From: JANXQG01 sp963804375
GTDB lineage: Bacteria > Planctomycetota > Planctomycetia > Pirellulales > Thermoguttaceae
Length of the DNA stretch: 64,000 nt
NCBI GenBank assembly: GCA_963804375.1
Contig: CAWDQE010000015.1
Location: 186,001-250,000 of the forward strand
Direction: 5' to 3'
Part shown: in pieces, positions 28,824-40,150 of the stretch
Layout of the letters: each line of letters opens with the position of its first letter
Numbering within the stretch: position 1 is the stretch's first letter
Translations under genes and position numbers: made by a program
Notes under the pieces: generated by a model
What the model was told of the DNA's origin: nothing
The model's input: the letters and a program-made list of their open reading frames with translations, nothing else
Database searches by the model: none

Positions 28824-29442
28824 GCGAATCGACGACGAGTTGGGCCTTGCTCAATTCGTCGCGCGTGCGACCAGTACTGGCCAGGCCCACGCAAGCCATG
28901 CCGGCGGCGGCGGCCGCCGCGACGCCGACTGGGGCGTCTTCGATCACCACGCACCGCGCCGGCGGCACGCCCAGTCGTTGCGCGGCGACGAGAAAGATTT
29001 GCGGATCGGGCTTGCCGTGCCGCACGTCGCTGCCGGTGACGATCGCGTCGAACCCACCCTGCACGCCCAGCCGATCGATCGCCAACGCCACATTCTCGTG
29101 CGGGGCCGACGAGCCCACGGCCACGCCGAAGCCCGCCTTGCGCAGCGCTGCGATGAGCTCCGCCGCGCCCGGCATGGCGGGGAAGTCGGCGGCGATAATG
29201 CGGCGGAAGGCGGTCTCCTTGTCTTGGTCCATGGCCTTCACGTCCTTGTCGCTGAATCGGCCCGGCCCCCAGAATTGGGCCATCGATTCGCGGCTCGTGC
29301 GACCGAAGCAGTGCTGGAACTGTTGTTCGCTAATTTGCAGTCCGCGGCGGCCGGCCATCTCCACCCAACTTCGATAATGGGCCTGGTAGGAATCGATGAG
29401 CACGCCGTCCATATCGAAGATTGCCGCGAACTGAAATGCCAT
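28732..29442 (-). CDS. HAD-superfamily phosphatase / beta-phosphoglucomutase-like
   Basis: 236 residues. HAD motif I is FDMDGVLIDS (nucleophile Asp and acid Asp), motif II is VGSSAP (Ser), Lys is in GKPDPQIF, and motif IV is VIEDAPVG. A helical cap lies between residues 18 and 90. The DMDGVLIDS plus KPDP pattern fits the PGMB/phosphonatase-like or phosphoglycolate phosphatase group; the substrate is not fixed. Convergent with pabB, overlapping its coding end. Confidence 0.92.
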   Translation of the reverse strand: MAFQFAAIFDMDGVLIDSYQAHYRSWVEMAGRRGLQISEQQFQHCFGRTSRESMAQFWGPGRFSDKDVKAMDQDKETAFRRIIAADFPAMPGAAELIAALRKAGFGVAVGSSAPHENVALAIDRLGVQGGFDAIVTGSDVRHGKPDPQIFLVAAQRLGVPPARCVVIEDAPVGVAAAAAAGMACVGLASTGRTRDELSKAQLVVDSLSELSPEVLRQAIERRADRQVVPSAKAARN

Positions 29443-29692
29443 CTTAGGAGAACTGTCGGCTCGTTGGGCCCAAGGAAGGGTTTGGGTTTGGACGCCTCAT
29501 GCCGGGGCTGCGCCCTTCGCTGGATGAACGGCTGGACCTTCGGCCCGACGATTTCTCGCGATGGAAAATGCGATTGTCCGGCGTCGATCCAATATCGTCA
29601 ATTGTGTCATTGCAACCTCCTCTTTGGTATTCCAGCAAATGCTCCCGGAGTCGTCGATGCAGTGGTCAATTCTGCCATGTTGCTCCCCTGCC

Positions 29693-31018
29693 CTACCCCA
29701 GTCCCGTCAACGGCCCGGCGCCGCAGAAGTCCGGATTGCCGAATCTCTGGAGTTCGTCCCCCATCGCATGGGCCAGGGCCAAAAGCAGGCGATTATGGGG
29801 GACGTTGGGATACTTGAGCGAGCGCCCCATGCGGAAGTCCAGTCCGCCGCCGACCATGACCAGCGGAATGTTGTCGAGCGTATGCGAATTGCCCTTGCCC
29901 AACTCGTTGGTCCAGACGATGAGCGTGTTGTCCAGCAGGCTGCCGCTTCCACCCGGCTCGGGCGTTTCAGCAAGGCGTTGGGCAAGGTAGGCCATCTGTT
30001 CGCAGTACCAGCGGTTGATCCGCGTGAGCTTGTCCTGGGCCAACTTGTCGCTGTCGGGCATATGCGAGAGCTCATGGTGGCCTTCTTGAATTTCGAGCCA
30101 CCGCATTCGCGCGCCGCCGACGGAATTGGTAATCTGCAGCGTCGCCACGCGGGCAAAGTCTCCGCGAAAGGCGTTGACCAGCAACTCGATCTGCAAGCGG
30201 CTGATCCGCGGCATCTGGTCGTTGTCCTCCTTCACGCCCTGTTCGATTTTCGGCGTCGCATGCTCTTCCACCGCCGGGTCCGAGCCGCGCAGCTCCTGCT
30301 CCATCTCGCGAACGAACGTGGCGTGCTCCTGGAGCAACTGCCGGTCCTCGGAACTGAGCCGCGCGCTGACCGTGCGCAGATCGTCCTGGAGATCGTCCAT
30401 CACGCTCCGCAGGCTCTCGCGATCCTTGAGGCGTCCGTAGAGACGGTTGAACATCTGATAGGGATTGCTGATCGGCGCGAGCGGCTTGTTCGGTCCGGCA
30501 TAGACCATTCGCGTCCAAGTATCGGCCCGATTCGGCACGAGCACGCCGAACTCCAGCGAGCCGAAACGCGTCCGCGTGGCCGGGTCCTTCTGCAAGTGGC
30601 CCTTGATCTCCTGGTCGATCGACAGCCCGTTGGCCCAGCCGGCCGGGGTGTCCGAGCCGCCCTGGATGTTGCCGGGCAGAAGCTCGACGCCGGTGAGCAG
30701 GCAACCGATGCCGCGCATGTGGCTGTCGCCGTCGCCGCGGATTTTGTCACAAATGCCGTGCAGCACGAGTGTGCGCTGACGAAACGGCTCCAGCGGCTGG
30801 AGACTTGGCTTGAACGATTTCAGCTCGCCGTCCGCATCCGGCCAGAAGGTCGAAGGCACGACGCCGTTGGGGCTGAACATCACGACCAAGCGCCGCTTGC
30901 GCGAGTGCGGCTGTGGGCCGCCCAGGCAGAGGCTTGGCAGATTCCAAACCAGCGGCAGCACGGCCGTGCCGATGCCCAGTTTGCGAAGAACTTCTCGGCG
31001 GGAGATGAAACGTGTCAT
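29693..31018 (-). CDS. DUF1552 protein
   Basis: 441 residues from MTRFISRREVLRKLGIG; in-frame codons upstream belong to the leader. The twin-arginine-like SRREVLRKLG head with a following hydrophobic core suggests Tat export. The body has typical DUF1552 features: RRLVVMFSPNGVVPSTFWP, LHGICDKIRGDGDSHMRGIGCLLTG, the ELRGSDP region and TLIVWTNELGKGNSHTLDNIPLVMVGG near the end. DUF1552 genes occur paired with cytochrome/DUF1592 genes in planctomycetes, as here; a role in oxidative breakdown of extracellular polymers is proposed but not proved. Confidence 0.9.
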   Translation of the reverse strand: MTRFISRREVLRKLGIGTAVLPLVWNLPSLCLGGPQPHSRKRRLVVMFSPNGVVPSTFWPDADGELKSFKPSLQPLEPFRQRTLVLHGICDKIRGDGDSHMRGIGCLLTGVELLPGNIQGGSDTPAGWANGLSIDQEIKGHLQKDPATRTRFGSLEFGVLVPNRADTWTRMVYAGPNKPLAPISNPYQMFNRLYGRLKDRESLRSVMDDLQDDLRTVSARLSSEDRQLLQEHATFVREMEQELRGSDPAVEEHATPKIEQGVKEDNDQMPRISRLQIELLVNAFRGDFARVATLQITNSVGGARMRWLEIQEGHHELSHMPDSDKLAQDKLTRINRWYCEQMAYLAQRLAETPEPGGSGSLLDNTLIVWTNELGKGNSHTLDNIPLVMVGGGLDFRMGRSLKYPNVPHNRLLLALAHAMGDELQRFGNPDFCGAGPLTGLG

Positions 31019-31072
31019 GGGAGCACCCTTTACGGCATGTCTGGTTCTTACGTGCAACATTCGTGTAACCCT

Positions 31073-31132
31073 GCTCGCAGTGCCGCCTTCAGGCGGAATT
31101 CCGCCATACCGCTTGAAGGCGGGACTGCGAGC
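31073..31132. repeat. Palindromic repeat (family B)
   Basis: Arms of 22 bp, beginning GCTCGCAGTGCCGCC, pair with two mismatches across 16 bases. The same family occurs at 51436-51533. It lies in the gap between the DUF1592 stop and the DUF1552 start. Confidence 0.85.
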
Positions 31133-31138
31133 GGTCCT

Positions 31139-33461
31139 TTACGGTTTCCCGGCTGCCGTTACGGCAATCTCGACAACCAAGTCTTTCATATTATATGCCT
31201 TTTCGGCAAATCGGTGTGTCAAATCGGGCAGCGTTTTCGGGCCGTACGCCCGAATCGGCTGTTTCACCAGATTTTGGAACAGCCGTTCGACAAAAGCCTG
31301 GCGGACTTCTTTGCTCAGCCGCCAGGAATTGGGCCAGATCGCGGGCGCCGGTGAACTTCACGAGCTTGCCTTCGCGCGTCAGATACGACCCGCTGGCATC
31401 GATCGGCCGGCCCTTTTCTTCCTGCCGCAAACGCCCTGCGGCATCGAATCGCTCCAGGGCAAAACCCAGGGGATTGATCGTCGCATGGCAAGATTGGCAG
31501 GCCTCAGGCCGGGTTTGAAGTTCCACACGCTCGCGCGTGGTCAGCGCCGGTTGCAAGTCGGGCGAAAGCGGCGCAATGGCCATCGGGGGCGGCCGCAGGG
31601 CAACGCCCAGCACGCCGCGGGCGATGAACACCCCGCGATGGATCGGCGAGCTCGAGGCCGTGTGCGCAAAGGCCGCCATCAGATAAGGATGCGACAAAAT
31701 ACCGGCCCGTTGCTGCGGTTCGAAGACCAGTTTTTGGAAGTCGGCCTGCGGCGGAAGGTTCTGGTGATAGTAGGCTGCCAGCCGGCCGTTCATATACGCG
31801 TAATCGGCTGTGAGAAGCTCACGGAAATCGGATGCGTCGCTCCACATCACGTTATCGAGGAAGAGCATGAGCGAAGTCCGCAAATCGGTAGCTGTCGCCG
31901 CGTCGAATGCGGCGTATGCCTGCGGATCTTTGGAAAGATCGGGCGGTGATTCCACTTTCAGCCATTGCAGAAAGAACAGCCGCAGCTTGGCACGGGTCCG
32001 GGGGTCGGCGAGCATCCGCTGGGCCTGGACCCGGATCTGCTCGGAGGTGGCGAGTTGCCCCGCGGATGCAATTTCCTGCAAGCGCGCATCCGGCAGCGAA
32101 TCCCAGAGCACCAGCGATAAACGCGCGGCGGTATCGGAGGCGTCGCTGCCGCGGGATATATAGAGGAATCGCGGCGACACCAGCACGAGGATCACCACGC
32201 GGCGAACGGCCGTTTCCAGGTCCGGCACATTGCGGAATCGACGGTCGACATAAAGCTCCCGCTCGCGATCGGAAAGCGGACGGCGAAAGGCCCGCCGGAC
32301 GAACTGTTCGCAGAACTTGCGGGTCTTCTGGTCATGGCCTAACGACTCCTCCGCCAGGCCGGGCTCCTCGCGAAAATGGGCGCCGACATAGCCGGCCACC
32401 TCGAACGCGGCATCGGTCGTGGCCCGCTGCCATTCCTTCGATACCGACGCCCCCCGCTCATAGCCCATGCTGCGATCGTCCGGTGGAAACGGCGTTTGCA
32501 AGACGAAAACCTCGGGCATCACGTCCGTCGAGAGACATTGCGCGGGAACCACTTCCTCGGCCCCGTGCGGCCGCTTCCATTTCAAAGCGATACGCGAAGC
32601 CTCGTTCTTGCCTTTGGAAAAATCGACGCGGAGCAGATACTTTCGGCCGCCCAGCAGACGCATGGACTCGCGGTGCTCGGCCTTCGTGCCCGATCGGACC
32701 CAGGCGTCGATCAGCGGTCGGCTGTTGTCGTTGAGCCAGAGCCTGCCGCCGTTGCAGGTTTCCAGATTGAACTCATACTCGCCCGTCTCCGGAGCAAGCA
32801 ACGCGCCATGCCAGAAGATTTGATATTCGTCCGGTTTGATGCGGCCCTTCAGGGGGCCTTGATCGCCGAATTGGAAGTCGATCTTCGCGTCGATCTGCTC
32901 GATGGGCGAATCATCGTGCACCTGGTCTCCCTTTCGATGCCGCGTGATGTACTTTGCCTTCAGCCCCGGCGGACTGTCGTGGGAAGGGCGCCCGCGGAAA
33001 CTGCCGATCAGGTCGGCCACGACATTGGCGTATTGATTCACCGTCAGCCGCGAGAGTTCCACCCGGGCCGGTTTATTCCGGGCGCGGGCCGCAGGGGAAT
33101 AGAAGGTATCGTAGACATAAGCTGCCACGTTTTTTGCATCGTCGCCGGTACAGGTTCCCGGATTGTCTTCCGGCATCGACTTCGCGATGTAATCGGCAAG
33201 TTGACCCTGGGACCGATCGCCTGTGAGTGGACGGGGAAAGTTCTCCGCGGTTCCTTCGCCCGAGATTCCGTGGCACGTAGCGCACTGCTGGCGATAAATC
33301 TCCGGCCCTGTCCGCGGTCGATCTCGCGGGGCTGTTCGCCTTGCCTCGGCGGCGACCAGAACGGCGGCCACGGCCAGGCCTGGCAGGCACAGGGTGACGG
33401 CCCAAAATTGACGGCCATAGCGGCTCGAGCGGGATCGGGCAGCGGTGCGGGACACGTGCAT
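31139..33461 (-). CDS. Cytochrome c / PA14 / DUF1592-DUF1588-DUF1585 protein, frameshifted near its end
   Basis: About 773 residues. Order: signal anchor (AVTLCLPGLAVAAVLVA), a c-type heme site (QQCATCHGI), DUF1587, a PA14-like domain (IFWHGALLAPETGEYEFNLETCNGG), DUF1595, DUF1592, DUF1588 with a second CxxCH (EACQSCHATINPLGF), then DUF1585. The ordinary reading ends at ICRKGI, but near 31321 a +1 shift restores the true DUF1585 end: LSKEVRQAFVERLFQNLVKQ, then PIRAYGPKTL, ending GKP before TAA at 31139-31141. Two heme sites fit an electron-transferring, exported oxidase-like protein. Co-transcribed with DUF1552 downstream. Confidence 0.88.
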
Positions 33462-33703
33462 GGCCCTCCGTTGGCATTCGGTGTGCGAAATCGAGGCGGG
33501 CGGAAGCCGACAATGCGTGTCGATGAACCCTCACGGATTGCCAACTTCCGGCAGTATTATACCAGGCTCCCCCCTGCCCTTCCATTCCCCGCATCGGTGC
33601 ATTTCCACGCCCTCGCTCCGGCGATAGAATCAAGGTCTTGAGTCCGCCTCCGGCGCATCCGCCCTCCAGAATCTGAAATCTGAAAATTGCCGTGCCGCCC
33701 GCC

Positions 33704-34693
<990 letters not shown>

Positions 34694-34785
34694 CCGAAGC
34701 AACAATCTAGGGTCCCGTACAAGAGATTTCCCCCTCGTGTTATATTTCCACGCAGTGCCCGCCGTGTTTCTCGGGAGACCTTCGC

Positions 34786-35517
34786 ATGACCAGCATTCCC
34801 GACCCATCGAACCTAACTTCCCGCCGTACCGACGCCGCGGCACTTTGGGCGGCGGCCCTGTTTCCGAGCCTGGCCACGTGGCTCTATTTTATCGTCCTGA
34901 GCCGGGACCCATCAGTGGCCACGGGTGCCTACTCGGCCGAGAAGATCTTGCAATTCGCCTTTCCCGCAGTCTGGATCGTGTTGGTCAGGCGGCAGCCGTT
35001 GCGGCCGGCGCGGCCGAGGGCAGCGGGAGTGTGCGAAGGCTTGGCGCTGGGTGCGGCGGTCCTCTTGGGCACGTTGCTCTTGTACTTTCTTTGGCTCAAG
35101 CCGGCCGGATATCTGGCTTCCACCATCGAACCGATTCGAGCGAAGGCGATAGCGTATGGCATGGGAACCCCGGCCCGGTTCATCCTCGGGGGCGTATTGC
35201 TGTCTTCGATCAACGCCCTGCTGGAAGAATACTACTGGCGGTGGTTTCTCTTCGGCGGCCTGCGGCGATTCATGCCGGTCGCGGCGGCCGTGGCCCTGTC
35301 GAGCCTGGCCTTCACGGCCCACCACGTGATCCTCCTGGCGGTCTTTTTTGGCGGCATGTCGTGGACCATGATCTTCTTTTCACTGTGCGTGGCCGTCGGC
35401 GGGGCCGCCTGGGCCTGGATTTATCACCGCAGCGGATCGCTGCTGGGTCCGTGGCTCAGCCATCTGCTGATCGACGCGGGGATTTTTGTCGTGGGGTACG
35501 ATCTGATCTGGCGATAA
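34786..35517 (+). CDS. CPBP-family intramembrane metalloprotease
   Basis: 243 residues with about seven transmembrane segments. Motif 1 EEYYWRWF (Glu-Glu-x3-Arg), motif 2 FTAHHVIL, and motif 3 LSHLLIDAG are the Abi/CAAX-type active-site set. These enzymes cleave prenyl-type or other membrane substrates; no target is visible. The C-terminal 138 bases overlap the end of the convergent GH-like gene. The start ATG has no strong SD; GGAGAC is upstream. Confidence 0.88.
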   Translation: MTSIPDPSNLTSRRTDAAALWAAALFPSLATWLYFIVLSRDPSVATGAYSAEKILQFAFPAVWIVLVRRQPLRPARPRAAGVCEGLALGAAVLLGTLLLYFLWLKPAGYLASTIEPIRAKAIAYGMGTPARFILGGVLLSSINALLEEYYWRWFLFGGLRRFMPVAAAVALSSLAFTAHHVILLAVFFGGMSWTMIFFSLCVAVGGAAWAWIYHRSGSLLGPWLSHLLIDAGIFVVGYDLIWR

Positions 35518-38159
35518 CTCGGCGATTAAGAGCCAGCCTTTTCCCGCGGCGACGGGGATCGCATCGCCCGGGGCGAACGTGGCGGCATCCTGAAAACCCT
35601 TGATTTCTGGTGCCGTAAGACGGGCTTTCGCCGGGTCCAGGCCCAAACCCCTCCAGTCGATTACCAGCTTGACCGTCGTCGCTTGGGGCGCCCAGCTTGC
35701 CAGCGCGATCGCCGCCCTGCCCTGCCCACGGTAAATGGACGCCTTGAGCCTTGCGTCGCCGGTTTGCACCGGGCAGGCTTTGTCCCACCAGCCGATATAC
35801 TCCGCGCCGGCAATGCCGAAGCTGTCCTCTGCCTTCCAAAGGTTTCGCGGATCGCCGCTCCATGGCCAGCGGGTCCGCATGCCGAACACCAGGCCGTGCC
35901 ACGGATTTGGTCGATCGAGCATCTCGCTCATCAGACCGAAGGGAATGCCCGACATTTCCACCAGCATGTATTCCGGCGCGGCATTGGCATCGAAGCCCTC
36001 GCCGTGCCAGAGACCGTTGTAATAGGGATAAAGCTCCATGAAGGCGATCGAGCTGTTGGTCCACTTGGCCAGAGAGTTGAAATGGTTCCAGGAGTGCATG
36101 CTCACGCGGCGGCCAATGTTGCCGTCGGCGTCGAGGATGCGGCGGGCGCGTTGCATCGACTTGCGGTCCAGGGCCGTATCGTCGATATAAAGGCCGTCGA
36201 TGCCCGCTTTGCGGATCAGATAATCGAGTCCGGCCAGATAGAAATTGTTCCAGCGCGAGTCGGGCGTGGTGATCACCGCCAGATCAAGTTTGCTGCGGTA
36301 GCCGGGGTAATGCAGGTTCTCGCACAGGCCGGCACGATGTCCATGCCGACGTGCTCCCGCAGCCACGGGTGCGGGCCGCCGCCGTTGGTGACCGGCCATG
36401 CCACGCCTTGCCGGCGGGGCAGAATCACCTCGCCTTCGAGACTCTTCAGGGCGAAAAACTCCGGCAGGTTCTGCGTCAACTCGCGGGTCGTGTAGTAGAG
36501 GTTCACCCGCACGCCGGCCGCGTGGGCCTTTTTGATGAAATCGGCCAGATTGGCGATGGAGTCGTCGTTGTACGGATAATTGATATACGGGTTGCAAAGG
36601 CGATTGTGGTGCACCTCGATGATGTTCGCCCCTTCCTTGCGGAGGACCGCCGGGTCTTCAACGGCCACCCCCTGTGGGGCGTGATAGAACCGGTCGGTGA
36701 AGTGCTCGTGCGTATCGAGCGGCTTGAAGGGCGTGAAGTACCAATCGATCTGGAAATCGCCGGCGTCGCCGCTGTTCGGCTGGAGGATGTCTGCGATGCG
36801 GAGCTTGCCCGAGTTGGCGGTGAGCGTCGCCCGGCCGGCCTGTCTCTCGATGCGGATTCCGCCGCCGCCCCAGGAATCGGGCAGGTTCAGCGGCTGGAAG
36901 TCGTAATAGGCATTGATCAGCGGCCGGCGGTAATTGCTGCCTTTGAAACGCAACATCAAACCTTGGTTGACGTCGCCCAGCCAGATCGCATCCTGGTTCT
37001 TGGCAACGTCCCATTTCCAGTCGTGCCGCTGGGGACAGATGCCGCCTTGCAGACCAAGGCCCATGGCGTATTGCCCCCGATCCTTTGCCCAAGGGACGAC
37101 GAAGCGAACGTCATCGAGGGTAACCGGTCGGTCCGATGCCAAGTGCATCCGCAGTTGCAGATTGCCGTCGAACTCCAGCCGACCGCGGACCAACAGCGAT
37201 AAGTCGCCGGGCTTGCTGAGCGCTGACCACTCGACGCCTACGGGCGTTTTCTTAATGAACTCCAGGCGGCCGCGGTCCTCCCACCATGGAACGAGCGCGC
37301 CGTCAACAACGCACTGGAATCGCGGCGGCGAGGCGAAGGCCGCCGTCCCTGTAGACAGAATCTTCGTGTTGCTGCCGGAAAAATAGCTGGTGTACTGCGA
37401 AGGAATGCCGTCCGGCCCCAAGCTGATGCGGCGGCCGAGGATGTCGAGCGTACGTGCTTTCTCATCGACACGTATGGGCGTAAACGGACGGGTGACCTGC
37501 GTATCGCTTTCGCCGATGTCCGAGTCGAGCCATTTCAAACGTGCCAATCGCCAGGCCTCGCCAACGCCGGATTCCGCAATCGGCTCCCCCGCGACCCTAA
37601 GCTTCAGATCGAGCGTGGCATTGCCGACGCGGGCAGTGCCGTGATACTCGCCCGGCTTGGCGCTGCTAGGCACCTCGATTCCAATCCAGCACGGCTTGAC
37701 CGTTCCGGGCTGCAAGAGAAGCAACCGACTGACTTCGCAGATTTCCGCGCCGGGCAGGTCGGGCATCTCGACTTGCGGAGCGAAAACCTGGACGGGCTTC
37801 GTGCCGAACAGGATACAGACCTGAAAAACATAGAACTCTCCCGGCCGAGCGAAGCCGGAAAACTTGTTCCAGGACTGCGCGTGGTTTTCGAACCAATGGG
37901 CTGGGATGATGTTGCGGCGGACCGCCCGTTGGCGGTCTTCTCCGAAAAGCCAGTAAGGCGCGGGATGGGCTTTTTCGAAGGCCGCCAGAACCTCCGGCTT
38001 CACCGGCGTTTCCATCATCCGCATGACCGCGTCACGGTCCAACTCAGCGGCCATTAGAACGCTGGGCACGTTGTCGTCGGCGACGGCGGACACATTTCCA
38101 AATGCGAAGAAAAGGTTGAAGGCAAAAATGCCGAGGATCGAGGATCGCAATGAGTTCAT
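35380..38159 (-). CDS. Large exported glycoside-hydrolase-like (DUF6067-type) protein, frameshifted
   Basis: About 926 residues from MNSLRSSILG (AGGAAAGG upstream; the 59 codons before it are coded by a repeat). Signal peptide to about 27. An N-terminal beta-rich region (to about 400) is followed by a TIM-barrel-like domain: DWYFTPFKPLDTHEHF, NIIEVHHNRLCNPYINYPY, AGVRVNLYYTTREL, and, after the frame break near 36335 (one base missing at MDIVPA), GIDGLYIDDTALD, SMHSWNHFNS, AFMELYPYYNG, then a beta-sandwich end. The architecture matches DUF6067/GH123-like proteins; a sugar-cleaving role is likely but unproven. The last 46 codons run into the CPBP gene on the other strand. Confidence 0.8.
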
Positions 38160-38189
38160 GACTGGACCTTTCCTAGAACCAAGAAATAC

Positions 38190-38297
38190 ACGAATTACAC
38201 GAAAGAAGAAGAGCGGACAGGAAGATTGAGGACAGGAAGATGAATTCATTTTCCTGTCCCTCATCTTCTTGTCTTTATTCCTCTTCGTGCAATTCGT
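38190..38297. repeat. Nested inverted repeat between the ABC gene and the GH-like gene
   Basis: Outer arms ACGAATTACACGAA / TTCGTGCAATTCGT and inner GGACAGGAAGATGA / TCTTCCTGTCC-like tracts (GACAGGAAGATGAATTC .. TTTTCCTGTCCC) give a long imperfect hairpin. The CACGAATTACACGAAA motif is also seen at 27002-27025. Transcribed leftward into the GH-like gene it would form the leader. Confidence 0.65.
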
Positions 38298-38342
38298 CGG
38301 GGCACCTGGTACTCCCGGTCGCGTGGTTTCATACAATGGCAG

Positions 38343-39227
38343 TCACTCGCCCTCGGGGGTCTTCATGCGGAACTCGCTGACGGAGAAGATCAGCGATCCG
38401 AAAACCGTCAGCATCAGCCCGGCGCCAAGCAGGCTGAGCGCGCAGGTCATGGAACTTGGCGCGGTTTTCAAGTCGAACTTCCAGGCGGCGCCGCTGAAGG
38501 GTTCGAGCCAGCGGAGCACGAGCACGCGAAAGTAATACATCACCGTCATGCGGCGGGCGATGGTGTCGAAACTGGCGAGCAGGCCCTCGAAGAAAATGAT
38601 ATAGACGACCCCGACCAGCAGCGCCCGCCGCATGAACAGCGCCATCAGCGCGAACAGCCCGCAATAGGCGACCTGGGCCATGCTGAAAATGGCGGCGATC
38701 TTCCCGCCTTGCATCCACAGCCCGGCGGTCAGCGGTTCGCCGGTCATCCAGGCGATGAGCAGCAGCGTAGCCACGGTGAACAACGACGTCAAAAGTGATG
38801 AGGTAACCATCGCGGCCAGCAGCTTGAGGGCATAGATCGCCGTGCGCGGCACGGGCCGCAGGAGCACGTAGGTCAGCGTCTGTTCCTCGACATCGTCGCG
38901 GATGATGCCGGCTGCACAGAGCAGCGCGGCCAAGGGGGCCAAGGCGTGGGGAATCAGGTTGAAAAGCAGACCGAAGTCGAGAACTTCTGCGGGCGACGAA
39001 CGTGGGAACAACATCGGCCCCGAGCTCCAATAGATGATCACCGCCAGCGTGCCCGGCAGCAGAAAGAGCAGTCCCAAGACCGCCGGCCGCCAGCCATGGA
39101 ACTGTTGGCGGAGGGCCAGCCGCAGCAGCGCGGCCAAGCCGCGGAAACTGGGAAGCCGCGATAAACGAACGGACTGGGGGGCGATGGCGCTTGACTCCAT
39201 GGTTTGGCTCTCGGACGACTCCATCAT
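38343..39227 (-). CDS. ABC-2 type transporter permease
   Basis: 294 residues with six predicted membrane helices of the ABC-2 type. The core IIRDDVEEQTLTYVLLRPVPR is the usual motif after the second helix of these exporters. It overlaps the ATPase gene upstream by four bases. Together with the ATPase it forms a complete exporter module of unknown substrate. Confidence 0.88.
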   Translation of the reverse strand: MMESSESQTMESSAIAPQSVRLSRLPSFRGLAALLRLALRQQFHGWRPAVLGLLFLLPGTLAVIIYWSSGPMLFPRSSPAEVLDFGLLFNLIPHALAPLAALLCAAGIIRDDVEEQTLTYVLLRPVPRTAIYALKLLAAMVTSSLLTSLFTVATLLLIAWMTGEPLTAGLWMQGGKIAAIFSMAQVAYCGLFALMALFMRRALLVGVVYIIFFEGLLASFDTIARRMTVMYYFRVLVLRWLEPFSGAAWKFDLKTAPSSMTCALSLLGAGLMLTVFGSLIFSVSEFRMKTPEGE

Positions 39228-40150
39228 TTGCTCACCAGGTACTTGAACACGGCTTCCAGGTTATTATCTTCGGAGTAGACCTCGCGGATCGGCGTGCCCT
39301 CCTCCAGGGAAAGCGCGGGCAGTCGGGCATAGAAGGAATCGGGCTGGCGGGTCTCGATCAATACCGAGCTCGCCTCGCGCTGCAGCTTCACGCTTTCGAC
39401 GTCGTCCCAGCAGACCAACTTGGCCGCCAGGGCACGATAGTCGTCGCAGACCAGCACGATGCGATGGGGATGGCGGTCGATCAGGTCGCGGATCTGTTGG
39501 ATCTGGCCCTCGGCCACTAGGCGGCCGCGGTGCATCAGGACGATGTTGGGCGTGAGCGCCTCGATCTCGTGCAACACGTGGCTGGAAACGACCACGCTGT
39601 GGCCGCTCTCGCCCAGGCCGCGGATCACGGAAATCAGGTCGCGGCGGGCGACGGGGTCCGTGCCGCTGAACGGTTCGTCCAGGAACAGCACGCGGGGCTC
39701 GTGGACCAGGGCCTGGGCCAGCTTGATCCGCTGCCGCATCCCTTTCGAATACCCGCGAATTTTGCGGCCCATGTTCTCGGTCATGCCGACGCGGTCGATG
39801 GCCTTTTCGGCGGCCGCGGTCGCCGCCCGCCGGCCCGTGCCCGTCAGCCGGGCGCAGGTGCGGACGAAGTCCCATCCGGTCATCCACTCGTAGAAGGCGT
39901 CCTGTTCGGGGCAGAGGCCGATGTGCCGCATCAGCGCGGAGTTGTTCCAGGTCCGATGGCCGAGCACGCGGACCTGCCCCTGGCTGGGACGAAGCTGCCC
40001 GGTGGCCAGTTGCAACATGGTCGATTTGCCGGCCCCGTTGGGGCCCAGCAGGCCGGTGACGCCCGGGGCGATCCGCACCGTCAGCTTGTTCAGGCCGATC
40101 ACGTTGCCATACCACTTGGAGACGCCCTCGAACTCGACGACGGCGCTCAT
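39224..40150 (-). CDS. ABC transporter ATP-binding protein
   Basis: 308 residues from MSAVVEFEGVSKWYG; the codons upstream belong to the preceding permease. Walker A GPNGAGKST (about 36-44), Q-loop CPEQDAFYE, signature YSKGMRQR, Walker B RVLFLDEP, H-loop VSSHVL. A C-terminal domain (HRIVLVCDDYRALA) is typical for CcmA/NatA-type exporters. ATGA overlaps with the genes on both sides show one transcript with the permeases. Confidence 0.94.
   Translation of the reverse strand: MSAVVEFEGVSKWYGNVIGLNKLTVRIAPGVTGLLGPNGAGKSTMLQLATGQLRPSQGQVRVLGHRTWNNSALMRHIGLCPEQDAFYEWMTGWDFVRTCARLTGTGRRAATAAAEKAIDRVGMTENMGRKIRGYSKGMRQRIKLAQALVHEPRVLFLDEPFSGTDPVARRDLISVIRGLGESGHSVVVSSHVLHEIEALTPNIVLMHRGRLVAEGQIQQIRDLIDRHPHRIVLVCDDYRALAAKLVCWDDVESVKLQREASSVLIETRQPDSFYARLPALSLEEGTPIREVYSEDNNLEAVFKYLVSK

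Noticed and set aside
29444..29638. 64-residue minus-strand ORF between HAD and DUF1552
   Set aside because: Ser/Arg/Asn-rich, no motif and no ribosome binding site. The 250-base gap otherwise shows nothing clear.
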